Origin: Polytolypa hystricis UAMH7299
Taxonomy: Eukaryota; Ascomycota; Eurotiomycetes; Onygenales
Direction of reading: 5' to 3'
Length of the DNA stretch: 64,000 bases
Assembly (NCBI GenBank): GCA_002573605.1
Contig: PDNA01000047.1
Coordinates: 113,155-177,154 of the forward strand
A model generated the notes under the pieces. That model saw nothing but the letters and a program-made list of their open reading frames with translations. It did not search any database and had not been told where the DNA came from. The first letter of the stretch is position 1, and each line of letters begins with the position of its first letter. Of the stretch, positions 1-10,466 are shown piece by piece. Both the position numbers and the translations under genes were made by a program.

Positions 1-1017
1 GGACACCTCGTCCTACGACCTAACCTCCTTTCGCTCTACAAAGACGAGGAAGAAGTAGAACTGCGACTCTCGATCACCTTGTCCGATGTGACTGCTGTCG
101 CCCTCGTAAAACCCCCTGGATCGAAACGCGAGAATACGTTCGGAATATATACGCCCTCGAAGAATTATCGATTTCAAGCGTCCTCGCAAGACGACGCAGA
201 GCTTTGGGTGGAATGTATTCGGAACGAGTTTTCCTCCGAGTCCCCGGACACTCTACTTGCTAATGCTGGGAGAAATGGCACCGATAGACCTGGAAAGGTG
301 GAAGATAGTGCCAGCGAGATGACAGATTTGGACGATCATATGGGGATGCCGAGGTCGCCAAGTTTCTTGCGCGCAGGTTCAGCCAGTAGGAGGCCCACGA
401 GTGGGATGTTATCCCACACGCAGGACTACTCAGGGAACGAGATCACCTCATACTCAGACTTTTCTGATGTGCCAGTTTCGCCTACACCTCAACGATCTAC
501 CGTGTCGTTACCGAAATTTGACCCACACTCGTTATCCCCATCTTCGCCATTAGACTGCCGCCCGTCCCTGCAACGCCAATCCAGCCAAACTAGTGATACA
601 GGGCCGACAGATATTGACCTGGAACGCGTTATATGTCACGGCTACTTGCTGTGTCTCAAGAGCAAAAAGGGTGTCCGCCAGTGGAAGAAGCTTTGGGTCG
701 TTCTTCGCCCGCACAATCTCTACTTCTACAAGGACGAGCAGGAATACTCCGCTGTGAAAATAATCTCCATGGACCAAATCATCAACGCCGCTGAAATCGA
801 CCCCATGTCTCGATCCAAGAATTTCTGCCTCCAGATAATCGCGGAAGATAGGACGTATAGGTTCTGTGCTCCTGACGAAGAAGCGTTGGCGAAATGGCTT
901 GGCTCGCTGAAAAGCGTGCTTGTGAAAAAAGACCAGGACGTGCGAAAGAGCAAAGCTGTGGCTGGACCATCTGCTGCTACTGCTACTACTACTGGTCCGG
1001 CTCCTCTCCGTCTCTAG
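1..1017 (+). CDS. PH-domain protein, 3' part (5' end outside window)
   Basis: The frame is open from base 1 to a TAG at 1015-1017, so only the last ~338 residues are present. Two pleckstrin-homology domains can be read. The first is cut by the window edge: its strand 'LVLRPNLLSLYKDEEE' opens the window and its C-terminal helix ends near 'AELWVECIRNEF'. After a ~110-residue Ser/Thr/Pro-rich linker, the second runs from about 'GYLLCLKSKKGVRQWKKLWV' to 'DEEALAKWLGSLKSVL'. Both keep the K-x-W-K-x-x-W basic strand and the C-terminal Trp helix. Tandem PH domains joined by a disordered linker resemble yeast Opy1, a phosphoinositide-binding adaptor; that link is inference. A low-complexity Ala/Thr tail closes the protein. 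Confidence 0.85.
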   Translation, partial: GHLVLRPNLLSLYKDEEEVELRLSITLSDVTAVALVKPPGSKRENTFGIYTPSKNYRFQASSQDDAELWVECIRNEFSSESPDTLLANAGRNGTDRPGKVEDSASEMTDLDDHMGMPRSPSFLRAGSASRRPTSGMLSHTQDYSGNEITSYSDFSDVPVSPTPQRSTVSLPKFDPHSLSPSSPLDCRPSLQRQSSQTSDTGPTDIDLERVICHGYLLCLKSKKGVRQWKKLWVVLRPHNLYFYKDEQEYSAVKIISMDQIINAAEIDPMSRSKNFCLQIIAEDRTYRFCAPDEEALAKWLGSLKSVLVKKDQDVRKSKAVAGPSAATATTTGPAPLRL

Positions 1018-2429
1018 TGACGAGCGCGGATGTGTTTTCTTGGGGACTTTCTATTTCCACTTTTAAACGGAGCACTCCTTGTTTATTTCTCTCCCATTTT
1101 TGGCTACTCCTTTCGTTTCACCGTTTCACCCGAGCTGCGGCGTGCATGTATTAGCTATACCCCCCCCCCCCCCCCCCCCGGGGCGGGTGTGGATGAATCT
1201 TTTCGTCGTTTCCCTTTCTTTAGCCGCATAAAAACCGATTGCCTCCCGAATTTCTACCCATTTCAGCAAGCGGTATAATTGGTTTTTGTCCCTCCGCTAA
1301 CATTCCTTCTTATCACCCTGCCTCGCGAGCATATTTTTGAGGGCTTTCAGTTGAGCGTATTTTCCTCTCCCTACTAGTCCTATTATCTCTTTTTTCTGTG
1401 ACTGCCCGTTTGATACCCACTACATCTCGTTGAGCCAGTTTTTCATTTGTTTCTATTCACCCTGATCCCTACCCGCTGATCAGTCATCGATTTTCTTTTT
1501 TCAGTTGTTTTGGGTGTCCGAGGGGGTTAAAAAGCAAAGTAGGTGTGCTGGCGCATGCTTCTTTCTATGTAGCCAGGCTGTTTTTTCCTTCTACTTTCAA
1601 TTCTGGAGATAGGATCATAAATCGATTGATTTCCTAGTTTTTGAACTAGAGTCCGCTATTCTGTTCTCCCTCACGCAGAACTTTCGAGGAGCTGTTTCGT
1701 GTTTTGCTCTGTTTGCTGGAAAGTAAGAACCATAAAGTTCTCGACTGTAGCAGCGTATCTTGGCGTAGAGTAACCGATTCCAAAAGACCCTTCCTTCTCT
1801 CTGATGCAATCGATCTCGCATCATTTGATGTGGCCCATGTAAGCGATGGGCAAGGACAATCCACACAGAAGTATGATCTTATTACTGATGTCGTGGTTAC
1901 AGGATCCTTCGCTAGCTATACAACAGCTTCTGCACCCTCTTATCAGGATGTAAATCCACTTATTTGAAACTTAATATCTATATTGAGTACATACTACTTC
2001 GTATTCTATAGTAAGTAATTATTGATATCATATGTAGAGGTAAGCTGCCATGCCCCTCTGCAGTGTTGGGAAAACTGTCGAGGTAAAATGAACTTCACTC
2101 ATCCTCTGGCTGGAGCCCAAGGTTCTTGTCTGGCTCAGCTGCCCACTATATCATATAACTGGGACTATAAAAATACTAGATCCAACTATCAGACGTGAGG
2201 ACTGTGTAGTATGGGTTTGCTGTTAGCAAAAAGAGCTTGTCAAACTTAGAGAAGAGAGGTTGACATTTTTAGCTTGATACACTGCGTCTGAAGTTAACCT
2301 TTTGGCTCGGTGGTATGACGTACTTTTACTCCTTTACACTTCACTGCCTCATTCGCCTTCTGGGTCTGGGGTTCTGTCATATCTCTCCATCTATTTCTTG
2401 AGCCTTGATAAGTTGTTGCTAGTTAATGG
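1018..2429. other. Intergenic region downstream of the PH gene
   Basis: No gene was found. The first part is T-rich and looks like 3' UTR. After about 1.9 kb the composition becomes AT-rich and only short chance frames remain. It contains the poly-C run listed separately. Confidence 0.5.
1160..1179 (+). repeat. Poly-C homopolymer, 20 bp
   Basis: An uninterrupted run of 20 C followed directly by GGGG, in the 3' flank of the PH-domain gene. Its length is likely to vary between isolates and between sequencing runs. Confidence 0.9.
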
Positions 2430-3110
2430 ATGAAATGCTTGTTCAATCCTTTAGTAGTGATGGCAACTTTCTTGGATCTTTACAATAATCCGCCATCTGG
2501 GGTCATCCAAAGTATAGCAACAAGCACAACAACAACCAGAGACCTCACACATCCTCTTGAGGCGGACTCAATACCCAATTACCTTGTCAACCAGCCTCAG
2601 CTTGCAGAAAATCTTGTTGAGTGGGCGAGAGCTTATCTACAGAAAAATGTTCACCACTACCCCCCACCGGCACTTGTGAACTCACAAGATTTTATTTCCT
2701 CGCAATTCAAGCATTCCAGAGCTGGCGGCGAGGGCACGGTTGTCATGCTTTACGGCACAATTATAAAGCCTGGTCCCAAGAGTTTGCAGGAGCTGCAGAT
2801 CAGCTAGCACCTGGATCAGTTGATTTCCGGCAATGCCGACAAGCTGACATGGGGATTTCGGACTGGGAGTAGACACTTTATGGCGACACTCGAATGGTGG
2901 TCGAGCATATAGGGAGGCGGATTTTTGATACCTACTATAATGCAATCCGTGGCCTTGCAACAGCGAACGGTGGTTCGGGCAAAGTCCTCTCCCTAGGAAC
3001 TATTGGACATGCTGAAGGTGCTAGGTCAATTGTTATTAAGGTGGTTTTGAAGCTTACCCCTTTCCGTCCCCATATTACAAGCTTCGGAAGATACTGACAC
3101 GCACTACAGC
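2430..3110 (+). pseudogene. Degenerate gene fragment with a polyketide ketosynthase-like stretch
   Basis: No single frame spans this stretch. Frames change around 2700-2890 and stops interrupt each. The recognisable part is 2894-3097: 'VEHIGRRIFDTYYNAIRG' lines up loosely with the ketosynthase segment VExHGTGTxxGDxxEYxAIRG, and 'LGTIGHAEGARSIVIKVVLK' with (I/L)GSxKxNIGHxEGASGIxxLIKVxL, which carries the second catalytic histidine (GHxEGA). The upstream piece at 2457-2807 I do not recognise. Frameshifts and the lost HGTGT motif argue for a dead copy. A further 117-residue frame at 3122-3475 has no recognisable content. The assignment rests on one short alignment made from memory of the family. 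Confidence 0.4.
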
Positions 3111-3789
3111 TAGGCCGGCCGATGATTGCTGACGGCTGTCAGCTCGATATGCTGTTTGGAGGACAGCGATTTATTTTATTCGCGATCCATGAATGGAATG
3201 ACGATGGTGTAGTTCGCCGTCGCATGCTCTGCTCGCGGATACATCGTACTGTCACCACCGATGGAACCCCAAGCGCTATTCAGGTATCAATCGCGGCCGT
3301 ACTTGGACCAAAAGATGCTTTCTTCTGTCATCAATCTCTGCCTGTGGGTTATGGTTCGGGATTGAAAAGGCGTAGAAAAGGGGGGAAAGGCCAAAGAATG
3401 GAGGGTCTGCTAGTAAAGGCAAATCGCCAAACGTGTCTAGCCAAAAGAAAGGAGCTACAACTGGGATCTCGGTAGGACAATCCCTCCTTCACATTTTTAG
3501 CTGCCGAGATACTCACAGCTCCCAGCAGGTTAGAATGGTTTATTCTATAATCCCAGCAAAAGAGTATATCTTTAGGAATGTGGTATGTTAGGTCTGCATA
3601 CTGTTGGCAGAATGCTCTCTAATATGTGAATAAATTCCCGAGTACACCCATGTATTTCGGGCTTATTTGATGTATTCGAGTCATTCGGGAGATTTACTAC
3701 TTATTTGAGCCTATTCTGAATACACACTGCTTGTTGGTTGGGGGAGAGATTGGGCTAACCACTTGAGCATTTGACAAAGTAGGATATAG
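3111..3789. other. Intergenic/relict sequence between two gene remnants
   Basis: One open frame (3122-3475) shows no domain I know. The rest is AT-rich and full of stops. It may be more of the decayed gene on its left. Confidence 0.3.
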
Positions 3790-3899
3790 ATGTACCTTGC
3801 AATTCCGGAGGGGAATCCATTCCAAGTCCGCCTGGTGGGGTTGACTCTACCGCGAATCTTGTCCTTTATTCCTCGACTGGTGACGGCGCTTCAGGAAGC

Positions 3900-4491
3900 G
3901 TTTTTGAAGCAGATCTGCAGCATAATGGCAAGTCCCAAGCTGTTGTTGCAAAAGGTTTCGATTCCGATACTATAAAATTCGGGCGTGGCGTTTGTTGGGA
4001 AAATAGTGAGCGAGCTTGGATGTTCGAGAATGAGTTCAAAGCCTATAAATGCCTTTCAGCCTACCCATTAATCCGTCACTGCTACGGCGCCTTTGTCGGT
4101 ATCGGACACACTGGATTGAAGACTGGCCTGATAATCCTGGAGAAGCTTTCGGATACTTTTGACGCGTTCTCTGAGATGTCCCTACACTAGAGACAAGCCG
4201 CACACAACTAGCTTCTAGAGCCACACAGATGTGGTATTCATCATGGGGACGCGTCGCCGCAAAACTTTGACCTTAAAAACATCCTCCGAACAAAAAAAGG
4301 TCACAGCTGGAAAGGCTGAAAGTGAAGAGGCAGAGGATGGCGAGGAGGATTCTCCTGTAATCTATGACTTCTCCCACTCGAGCTTTTTCGACGAGTGTGG
4401 CCTGGAAGAGTGCGGGGAGCTTATGCTTGCCAAAGAGGAAATCATTGACCTTGCAAAAGAATGCATAGTGGACCCACTTGACTGCTATTGA
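3900..4491 (+). pseudogene. Decayed fungal protein-kinase-like gene
   Basis: Frame 3 reads a kinase-like fold with inactivating lesions. An N-lobe glycine/lysine strand ('TIKFGRGVCW', ~3970-4000) is followed by 'FENEFKAYKCL' and 'LIRHCYGAF' (from 4023), a hinge-like 'GLIILEKLSDTF' (from ~4117), two in-frame stops (about 4189 and 4211), and then the catalytic loop 'IHHGDASPQNFDLKNIL' (from 4236), which has the H-x-D..N pattern of kinase and aminoglycoside-phosphotransferase-like folds. A frame change near 4290-4350 then gives 'VIYDFSHS', the metal-binding DFx position, followed by 'LEECGELMLAKEE' to a stop at 4491. Motif order is conserved, so this was once a gene of the large fungal kinase-like families. 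Two stops plus a frameshift make an active product unlikely unless unusual introns remove them. Confidence 0.6.
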
Positions 4492-5562
4492 GCATCTTTT
4501 GTTTCAGCTACACCCTTGTTATTCAAGAATGACTGGCTGGGACATAGGCTGGAATGCGAATTGTCGTTTAGAGAGGAAGCTGGTTCCAGAGGGACTAATT
4601 GAAAAGCACATGCATAAGCGGGCAATTCTAAGACGGTTTAGCCTGGGGTTTGGATGAATGATAGCAATAATAGCGGCACCATTCCGCCCCCTAATTGCAG
4701 TACGTGGGAACCACTTTCTCGGCTGTGATCGTATGGTTCGAGGGGATGGTACTTTGCCAATGGAGCCGCCTGGCGAGATACCACTATATTAAAAATGCCC
4801 GAGGTGTTATTCTATGAGGAACAACTAGCCAATAGTGCTTGCAAGGGTAATCACTGCAACTCCAATGCCTTCTACTCACTGTGGAGGAGAACTGAAGGGT
4901 ATGTATTATTATTGGATCTGATGGAGTCGGATTTAGTACATTCAAGCCAGTGCCTCAGGGGGTGGATGGCTTGCGGGATAATAAGGAGAACACTTGGGCT
5001 ATATTTTATACAAATTGTATGATAGAATTGCTTGAATTTTATCTGGTGACAAATATTTTACACTCAAATTCTTCAAGGACCCCAAGGATAACTCTGCAGG
5101 GGGGTGATTAAGTAAATTAAAATCCTAATCTTATTTTAGATCGGTACTATGATTCAAGCTTCTAAGATGACAGATGTATGTCTATATAGCACATGTGCAG
5201 TAGTTGCAGGTCCCAGCATCTAAACACAAGCTTTGTGTGTTGAAGTCAGTGTTTACCATTGTAGGGACATTTGTGACCAGTATTTTATTTATGACATGCT
5301 GGCAACTGTGTAAGCACCATTCTAGGCCTAATCTACACCCCTATTATTAGATCCTATGATGGTGATTGGCCCATGGGATGTGACTTCAACAACACCGAGC
5401 CTTACTTCCGAGACAGAATACATTTGTTATTATTGTCATCTCAACCAACACACTCATTTCCAGGCCACCCGCCCTTTGGACAATCATCATTTGCCTATCT
5501 ACATAACCCACAATTGGTCCCAGTAGTACCTCGGTTTTCATAGCATAACTGCATCTTGCACC
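4492..5562. other. Relict-rich intergenic region
   Basis: Short broken frames suggest further decayed coding DNA. Around 4700-4790 one frame reads 'HFLGCDRMVRGDGTLPMEPP', and a second frame at about 4795-4900 reads 'EQLANSACKGNHCNSNAFYS', a cysteine-containing stretch. I cannot assign either. From 5030 onward the sequence is AT-rich without long frames and then becomes the 5' flank of the HNH gene. Confidence 0.35.
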
Positions 5563-6302
5563 ATGGACGAACCCCCAGCGATGGACCCATATGGTGAGGC
5601 ATACCTCGCGGCGCGAGAGACCATAGGATCCTCACGCTTGCCTGCTATTGAGCATCTTGCGCTCATATTATTTTTACTCGCGAGTGATGTTCCTGAAAGG
5701 GCTGGTCAATATCTTCTGCAACGAGTATCTCAGAATCTGGAAATACCCTTGGAGGACATTCTTCGCTCCCTACGAAAGGACATCCAGACTTTGGCTTTCA
5801 TAAGTAAGAATGGTAACGGACTCGAGTTGCTCACATACTTACAGTCTGCATAGCGATTCGCGATGATAACGTGTCCCCGGACATTGATGCTGCTCTTCGT
5901 GAACGCGAAGGCCATCGCTGCTGTGTCACTGGTTGGACGGACAATGTTAAAGCTACATACGTTATTGCTCCTTCAATCGTATACGATAAGGATTTACAAT
6001 CAGAGGTACGCTCCTATTCGCCCTGATTAGTTCTAATCCTTTTTTAACTATCTCTCTACTAGGGACGCTTACGGCCTCTCTTAAATGCTATCTTATCAGA
6101 AGATAGGGCCGAACAGCTGTTCTCTACCCTCAAATTACGCGGCAAGGAGCATGAATTAAAGAACCTTTGGTTGATGGCTCCATCAGTCCGCAACGCCTAT
6201 TGCGGCGGGCACATAAAGTTTGCCAAGTCACCGTATCTGGAAGAAGAAGGCCTTTCTGTTAGAAGTTTGGGGGAGAATGGCGGTGTAAGTCTTTTTACCT
6301 GA
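5563..6302 (+). CDS. HNH-endonuclease-domain protein (possibly catalytically degenerate)
   Basis: Three exons: 5563-5803, 5845-6005, 6063-6302 (213 aa). Introns are 41 and 57 bp. The N-terminal ~85 residues are helical. The domain starts at 'ALREREGHRCCVTGW', a typical entry to fungal HNH_2 domains, and ends with 'LWLMAPSVRNAYCGGHIKF', which matches the (L/I)xxLxxxxHxxFxxxxHFxF half. Where these proteins usually have A-H-I-I-P, this one reads 'ATYVIAP', so the first metal-ligand histidine appears to be replaced by Tyr. The protein stops soon after the domain (GGVSLFT), while relatives usually carry another 80-150 residues; a donor-like GTAAGT overlaps the last codons, so a further exon is possible. 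Role unknown; such genes abound in accessory regions. Confidence 0.6.
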
Positions 6303-6769
6303 TATGCGAAGATTGATTGATATCAAATTAATTATGGCGCGTATCTTACCTTACATAAACGTAAAGGAGCGCGTGATTTAGCCGCCAGCAGCCGCGATGG
6401 TGGTCCGGACCGGAAAATCGGCGCCACCGACGCAGCTGCCTCCCCTCCATTTCCGCTTCTTCCCTTTTTGGCCAGGCTGCGATGTATATCTCGCGCAACA
6501 TGCAGCCCTCCGCATCGTTATAGACCAAGCGTCACATATCCTACGTGTCCTACAAACCACCATTCATTTATCTTTGCTTATTATTATCACTCTATCTTTT
6601 ACCATATCATTCTTTTCCCTGCATTCAACTATTATTATTTTTGCGCCCTTCTTTTTTTCTCCCCCATAATTACATACTATTCAGGACACTTGTTTTACAC
6701 TCTCCATTCATTCATGTTTTTTTGGCCTCGAGATAAGCTCCACTTATCGTCCCCGCGCGCATATGAGCC
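6303..6769. promoter_or_regulatory. 5' flank of dot1
   Basis: Pyrimidine-rich sequence (6570-6670 is mostly T and C), as is common upstream of fungal start codons. No coding signal except a possible last exon of the HNH gene near 6367. Confidence 0.4.
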
Positions 6770-8326
6770 ATGGGGTTCTTTGACCACCTGCAGAAAAAGG
6801 GCAGCGTGACCATCCAACCTCAGCGCACGCAAATTCGCAAGGTAGAATCAAAGCCTGCTGCAAAGCCTCCCGCGCGCGTGCCCTCCGTGTCCTCGACAAA
6901 GAACACCAACAGCAACATTAACGGCGTAGCCGATTCGCAATCTCGAGTACGGCCTGTGAAACGTAGTCGCGAGTCGTCGCGCACCCTGCCCGCATCCAGA
7001 GATCAAACCCCGTCCCGCTCCTCCACCCCGCTTAGCCGGAGGTCAAAGTCCGTGGTGCGCAAACGGCCATCGCCAATACAGCGGCTGTCGAGCAGTGATG
7101 ACGACAGCGATTCCGATGCTTCGTTATCGGCGCATAAACGTGTCAAGGCGAGTGTGAGCGCGGAGCCAGATCTCGAGCGCCGGATTCGGTCGTCTGAAGC
7201 GTTTTCGGAGGATGGAGAGACCGAATTTGCGATGGTGCATGCGGTAGATATAACTTTGGGTAGTAAACATGAGGAGTTTAAGAGCGTCTTTGTGGAGGAG
7301 ACCGAGAAGCCTGCGACGATAGGCATCCGGTATCCTGGCGCCCCGCAGCCAGAACAATATCAGATTGTTGCGCCGCGGGATAAAAATGAATTCAGACCTC
7401 TGGACGATATAGCCCAGGTGATGGATATAGTTTCCCAGAATTATATTCCCGAATCGGAAAGGCACATTTTCGACGACGAGCGCGATGGTCTTAAGCGACG
7501 TTACAAACTCGCTGTGGCGCATGCGTCTCTCTCAGAACTGCAGAAGACGGTCGCCGATTATAACAAAACACTTGACCGGCTACGTGGTGATGGCCAAATC
7601 GCAAAACATCTCGACAGCATGCATGCTCTCTCTCTGCCTTTGGTCGAACGTATCCTAACTCAGATATACTCGCGCACTGTTTCCCCACGCGTGGATTCCC
7701 TCAAGCAATACGAAAACGGCACAGATAATGTGTACGGTGAATTACTCCCTCGTTTTATATCGGATATATTCAAGCAAACGCGTCTGAAATCCGGTCAGGT
7801 GTTTGTCGACTTGGGCTCTGGTGTGGGTAACGTGGTGCTACAAGCTGCGCTGGAAATTGGCTGCGAGAGCTGGGGCTGTGAAATGATGCAAAACGCTTGT
7901 GATTTGGCTGAGCTTCAGCAGAAAGAGTTTACATCACGGTGTCGCCTGTGGGGCATTGCGGCTGGGGAAGTCCATCTTATCAAGGGGGACTTTCTCAAGG
8001 ATGAAAATATCCCCAAGATATTGAGCAGAGCGGATGTCGTGCTTATAAACAACCAGGCTTTTACCCCTCAGCTCAACAACGAATTGATTAACCATTTCTT
8101 GGATATGAAGGAAGGCTGTCAGATTGTGTCCCTGAAATCGTTCGTCCCTGCAGGTCACAAGATCCAGTCGCGAAATTTGAATTCGCCTGTCAACTTGCTG
8201 TCTGTCAAGCGAAGGAATTATTGGTCGGGAAGTGTTAGCTGGACAGATGTGGGTGGCACGTATTTTATCGCGACGAAGGATAGTTCGCGATTAAAGGCCT
8301 TTTCAGAGGGGTTGTTGAAGGAGTAA
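6770..8326 (+). CDS. dot1: Histone H3 lysine-79 methyltransferase Dot1
   Basis: Single exon, 518 aa, starting at an ATG in a CCATGG context. Residues 1-150 are a basic Ser/Arg-rich disordered tail with likely nuclear-localisation stretches ('RPVKRSRESSR'). The DOT1 fold fills about residues 190-515. The SAM-binding motif I is 'FVDLGSGVGNVVLQAA' (from residue 345, with the DxGxGxG pattern), preceded by the family's 'YGELLPRFISDI' (D1-like loop), and followed by 'GCEMMQNACDLA' and 'VVLINNQAFTPQLN', where N-N-x-x-F is the lysine-channel motif. Known role of the family: non-SET methylation of nucleosomal H3K79, acting in silencing and DNA-damage checkpoints. Length and domain order are normal. 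Confidence 0.95.
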   Translation: MGFFDHLQKKGSVTIQPQRTQIRKVESKPAAKPPARVPSVSSTKNTNSNINGVADSQSRVRPVKRSRESSRTLPASRDQTPSRSSTPLSRRSKSVVRKRPSPIQRLSSSDDDSDSDASLSAHKRVKASVSAEPDLERRIRSSEAFSEDGETEFAMVHAVDITLGSKHEEFKSVFVEETEKPATIGIRYPGAPQPEQYQIVAPRDKNEFRPLDDIAQVMDIVSQNYIPESERHIFDDERDGLKRRYKLAVAHASLSELQKTVADYNKTLDRLRGDGQIAKHLDSMHALSLPLVERILTQIYSRTVSPRVDSLKQYENGTDNVYGELLPRFISDIFKQTRLKSGQVFVDLGSGVGNVVLQAALEIGCESWGCEMMQNACDLAELQQKEFTSRCRLWGIAAGEVHLIKGDFLKDENIPKILSRADVVLINNQAFTPQLNNELINHFLDMKEGCQIVSLKSFVPAGHKIQSRNLNSPVNLLSVKRRNYWSGSVSWTDVGGTYFIATKDSSRLKAFSEGLLKE

Positions 8327-8924
8327 CACCTTTTGACGGTTTCTTATTTTTGCCTAGGAGCTCTTTTGGAGAGGAGGCATTTGGTCGTGGGCATGGCGCT
8401 GGCTTTCCATTCTGCATGGATTACCAGCTGAATTTTTCGCGCTGATGTGTGGAGAGTGGCCTTGTTCTTTCTTTATTTCTTGAGCTGGGCTACATTCTAT
8501 TGCTTTTGGATTATTTTCTTTCTGTACAATACCCCCTTTTCTTTTCGTGGGACACACTGTGTGGTTTTTGGGGCTCAACTTGGTTATGATCGCTTTGGAG
8601 CATTGCTTGTATAGACTCCGCTATTTTCTTTGCAGAATTGGATATCTATATTAGACCAGAATACAACAATAACAAATACTTCCTATTTATTACCCTGACC
8701 TTGGTTTTGTGTTAATCCAAGTGAAAATAAATTTTCGCTTTCGAATCTAGTCAATACACGAAATAGCGGTGCGCAGCAAAAGTTGAAGAGAAAAGGGGGG
8801 GGGGTATCATCTATACTACTGCAAGAGAGAGGCAATTTCCATGGCTCATTAGGGTCATTCCATCGTTTTCGATTCTGCATCAGTCCTATACCGCCCACCA
8901 AGGTTTTATTTAGGGGGGTGGTAG
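8327..8924. other. Intergenic, convergent 3' flanks of dot1 and atg16
   Basis: No gene. Sequence is T-rich on the plus strand near dot1, with a short G run near 8796-8804. It should hold the two 3' UTRs. Confidence 0.5.
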
Positions 8925-9733
8925 TTATGAGAACTTGGACGTTTTATTCATTTCATCGGCCTCGTGTCGCTTCTGCGCCATCCAGCGATCCACCAGCTCC
9001 TGGTTATCTTGCTCCATCTTCTTCGCGCGGTCTTCTGCCATGTTGAATTGGAGATTTAACGATACTACTTCTGCGTGAAGGTCCTGCATGACGCGAAAAA
9101 GGTCAGTAATAAAAAGAAAAGAAAAGAAAAGAAACGAGCAAAGGGGAGATTTTCCCGTAGAAAGCAAAAGAAAAAGCACTCACATCTAACAACTTCGTCT
9201 TCCCCCTAAGCTCCTCATCCCTATCTTTGATGCGAACCTGAAAATGTGCGCGCTCGCCGCTTAGATCTGCTATCCGCCGCGCATCTGTGCTGGTTTTCTT
9301 CTTCAACTTTTCTAGCTCGCTGGTGGTTTTTGAGAGCTTATCTAGGAGGTCTGTTCGTGATTTTTGGGCTTCGGAGAGCTCTTTGAGGGTTGTGGTGAGG
9401 ACGTCGGAAGTGATGGGGCCGGTGGGGGGTGGTTGCGCGGAAGAAGGATCTGGTTTTGAAGGCAGTTTTTTGTTGGGTGGTTGAGGGAGGGAGGAAGTGG
9501 AGGATGATTGGGCTTGTTGCTGTTGTTGGATAGCGCTTGTGCGGTCTGCGAGGCGGGTATCTGTATCATCGTAGTTATTAGTTTCATATTTCGGTCTTTT
9601 TCTTCTGGTGTAAATGGAAGGGATGATGTTGTTGGGAGGTGTGCGTACAGGCGTCGTATAATGCAATATTCGCTTTCTCCCGCTGATCGCGCACGCCTAG
9701 GGCTGCGAAGTACTCTTCTTTCCAATTCGACAT
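8925..9733 (-). CDS. atg16: Autophagy protein Atg16
   Basis: Three exons on the minus strand: 9733-9649, 9560-9184, 9083-8925 (206 aa). The N-terminus 'MSNWKEEYFAALGVRDQRE' is the Atg5-interacting helix of fungal Atg16. It is followed by a Gln/Ser/Pro-rich linker (QQQQQ), then a long coiled coil from 'LKELSEAQKSRTDLLDKL' to 'VMQ/DLHAEVVSLNLQFNMAE', ending 'LVDRWMAQKRHEADEMNK'. In the Atg12-Atg5-Atg16 complex this protein dimerises through the coiled coil and places Atg8 lipidation at the phagophore. Length fits the short fungal form, without WD40 repeats. The start was chosen because the first exon restores the conserved WKEEY helix, which a later ATG in another frame would miss. Intron 2 contains an AAAAG microsatellite. 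Confidence 0.92.
9109..9134 (+). repeat. (AAAAG)n microsatellite in atg16 intron 2
   Basis: About five copies of the AAAAG pentamer, on the plus strand, inside the 100-bp intron at 9084-9183. Confidence 0.7.
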
Positions 9734-10466
9734 GGCTTACTGGATGGTCATTCGAGTTCTTATTGCAGGTGGAATAGAGTCATGGCTGTATCAGTGTTGC
9801 CTGGATCAAGCGGGCGCGGGGGTGAGCTCTGGAGGTATGTATCTATGTGCAGCGCCTTGCTATTCCAATGGCAGAACACAGAGTCTATAGAATCCTCTAT
9901 TTCATGGCAAATATATAAGCAGAGGCACCTGCCATAAAACCTCTGGCAGTAGGAAAACAAAGAGTCTTTTTATGTTTGTCGGTCGTTCTCAAACACGGCG
10001 GAAGACGAGGTCAAGCAAGCGACCAAACAATGACGAGCGAGCTAAATCATGCTTAGACGCTGCCCGAAAGTCTTGGCTGGCGATGGGCGGCTTCCCTGCA
10101 GTTGATGATGTCGACCATCTGATCACTCCGCATCTCATCTCCTCCCGTCCATCTCAACCTCCTGTTTACGCCTTTCCCTCGCAACATCATTTGTCTATCG
10201 TCCGGTGCATTACACTACTGCCTTCTTCTTCTTCTCCTTGATCATCGTCAGTTTACCCGTCTATTATCCCAACCATACGAAGCGCCGGCTTTACTCTTGA
10301 CATACCAACCCTTGCTCCGCTATCCAACCTCCCCCCGTTTCAGTCCTTCTTCGCTGGTTAATTCGCCCTCCTGTCATCGTTTGACTTCCTGCTCCTTCTA
10401 CGACCTCGATCTTCTGACTGGGCCCTCCTAGTTCGTCGTTTAACCAGCTAAACCCTCGCTGCAACC
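9734..10466. promoter_or_regulatory. Shared promoter region between atg16 (-) and ypt7 (+)
   Basis: Divergent arrangement. The last ~350 bases before ypt7 are very C/T-rich, as expected of a fungal 5' UTR. No additional gene is convincing here. Confidence 0.5.

Noticed and set aside
1160..1179. Poly-C run as a telomeric or assembly-junction signal
   Set aside because: Flanking sequence is continuous, unique 3' UTR-like DNA with no telomere repeat units.
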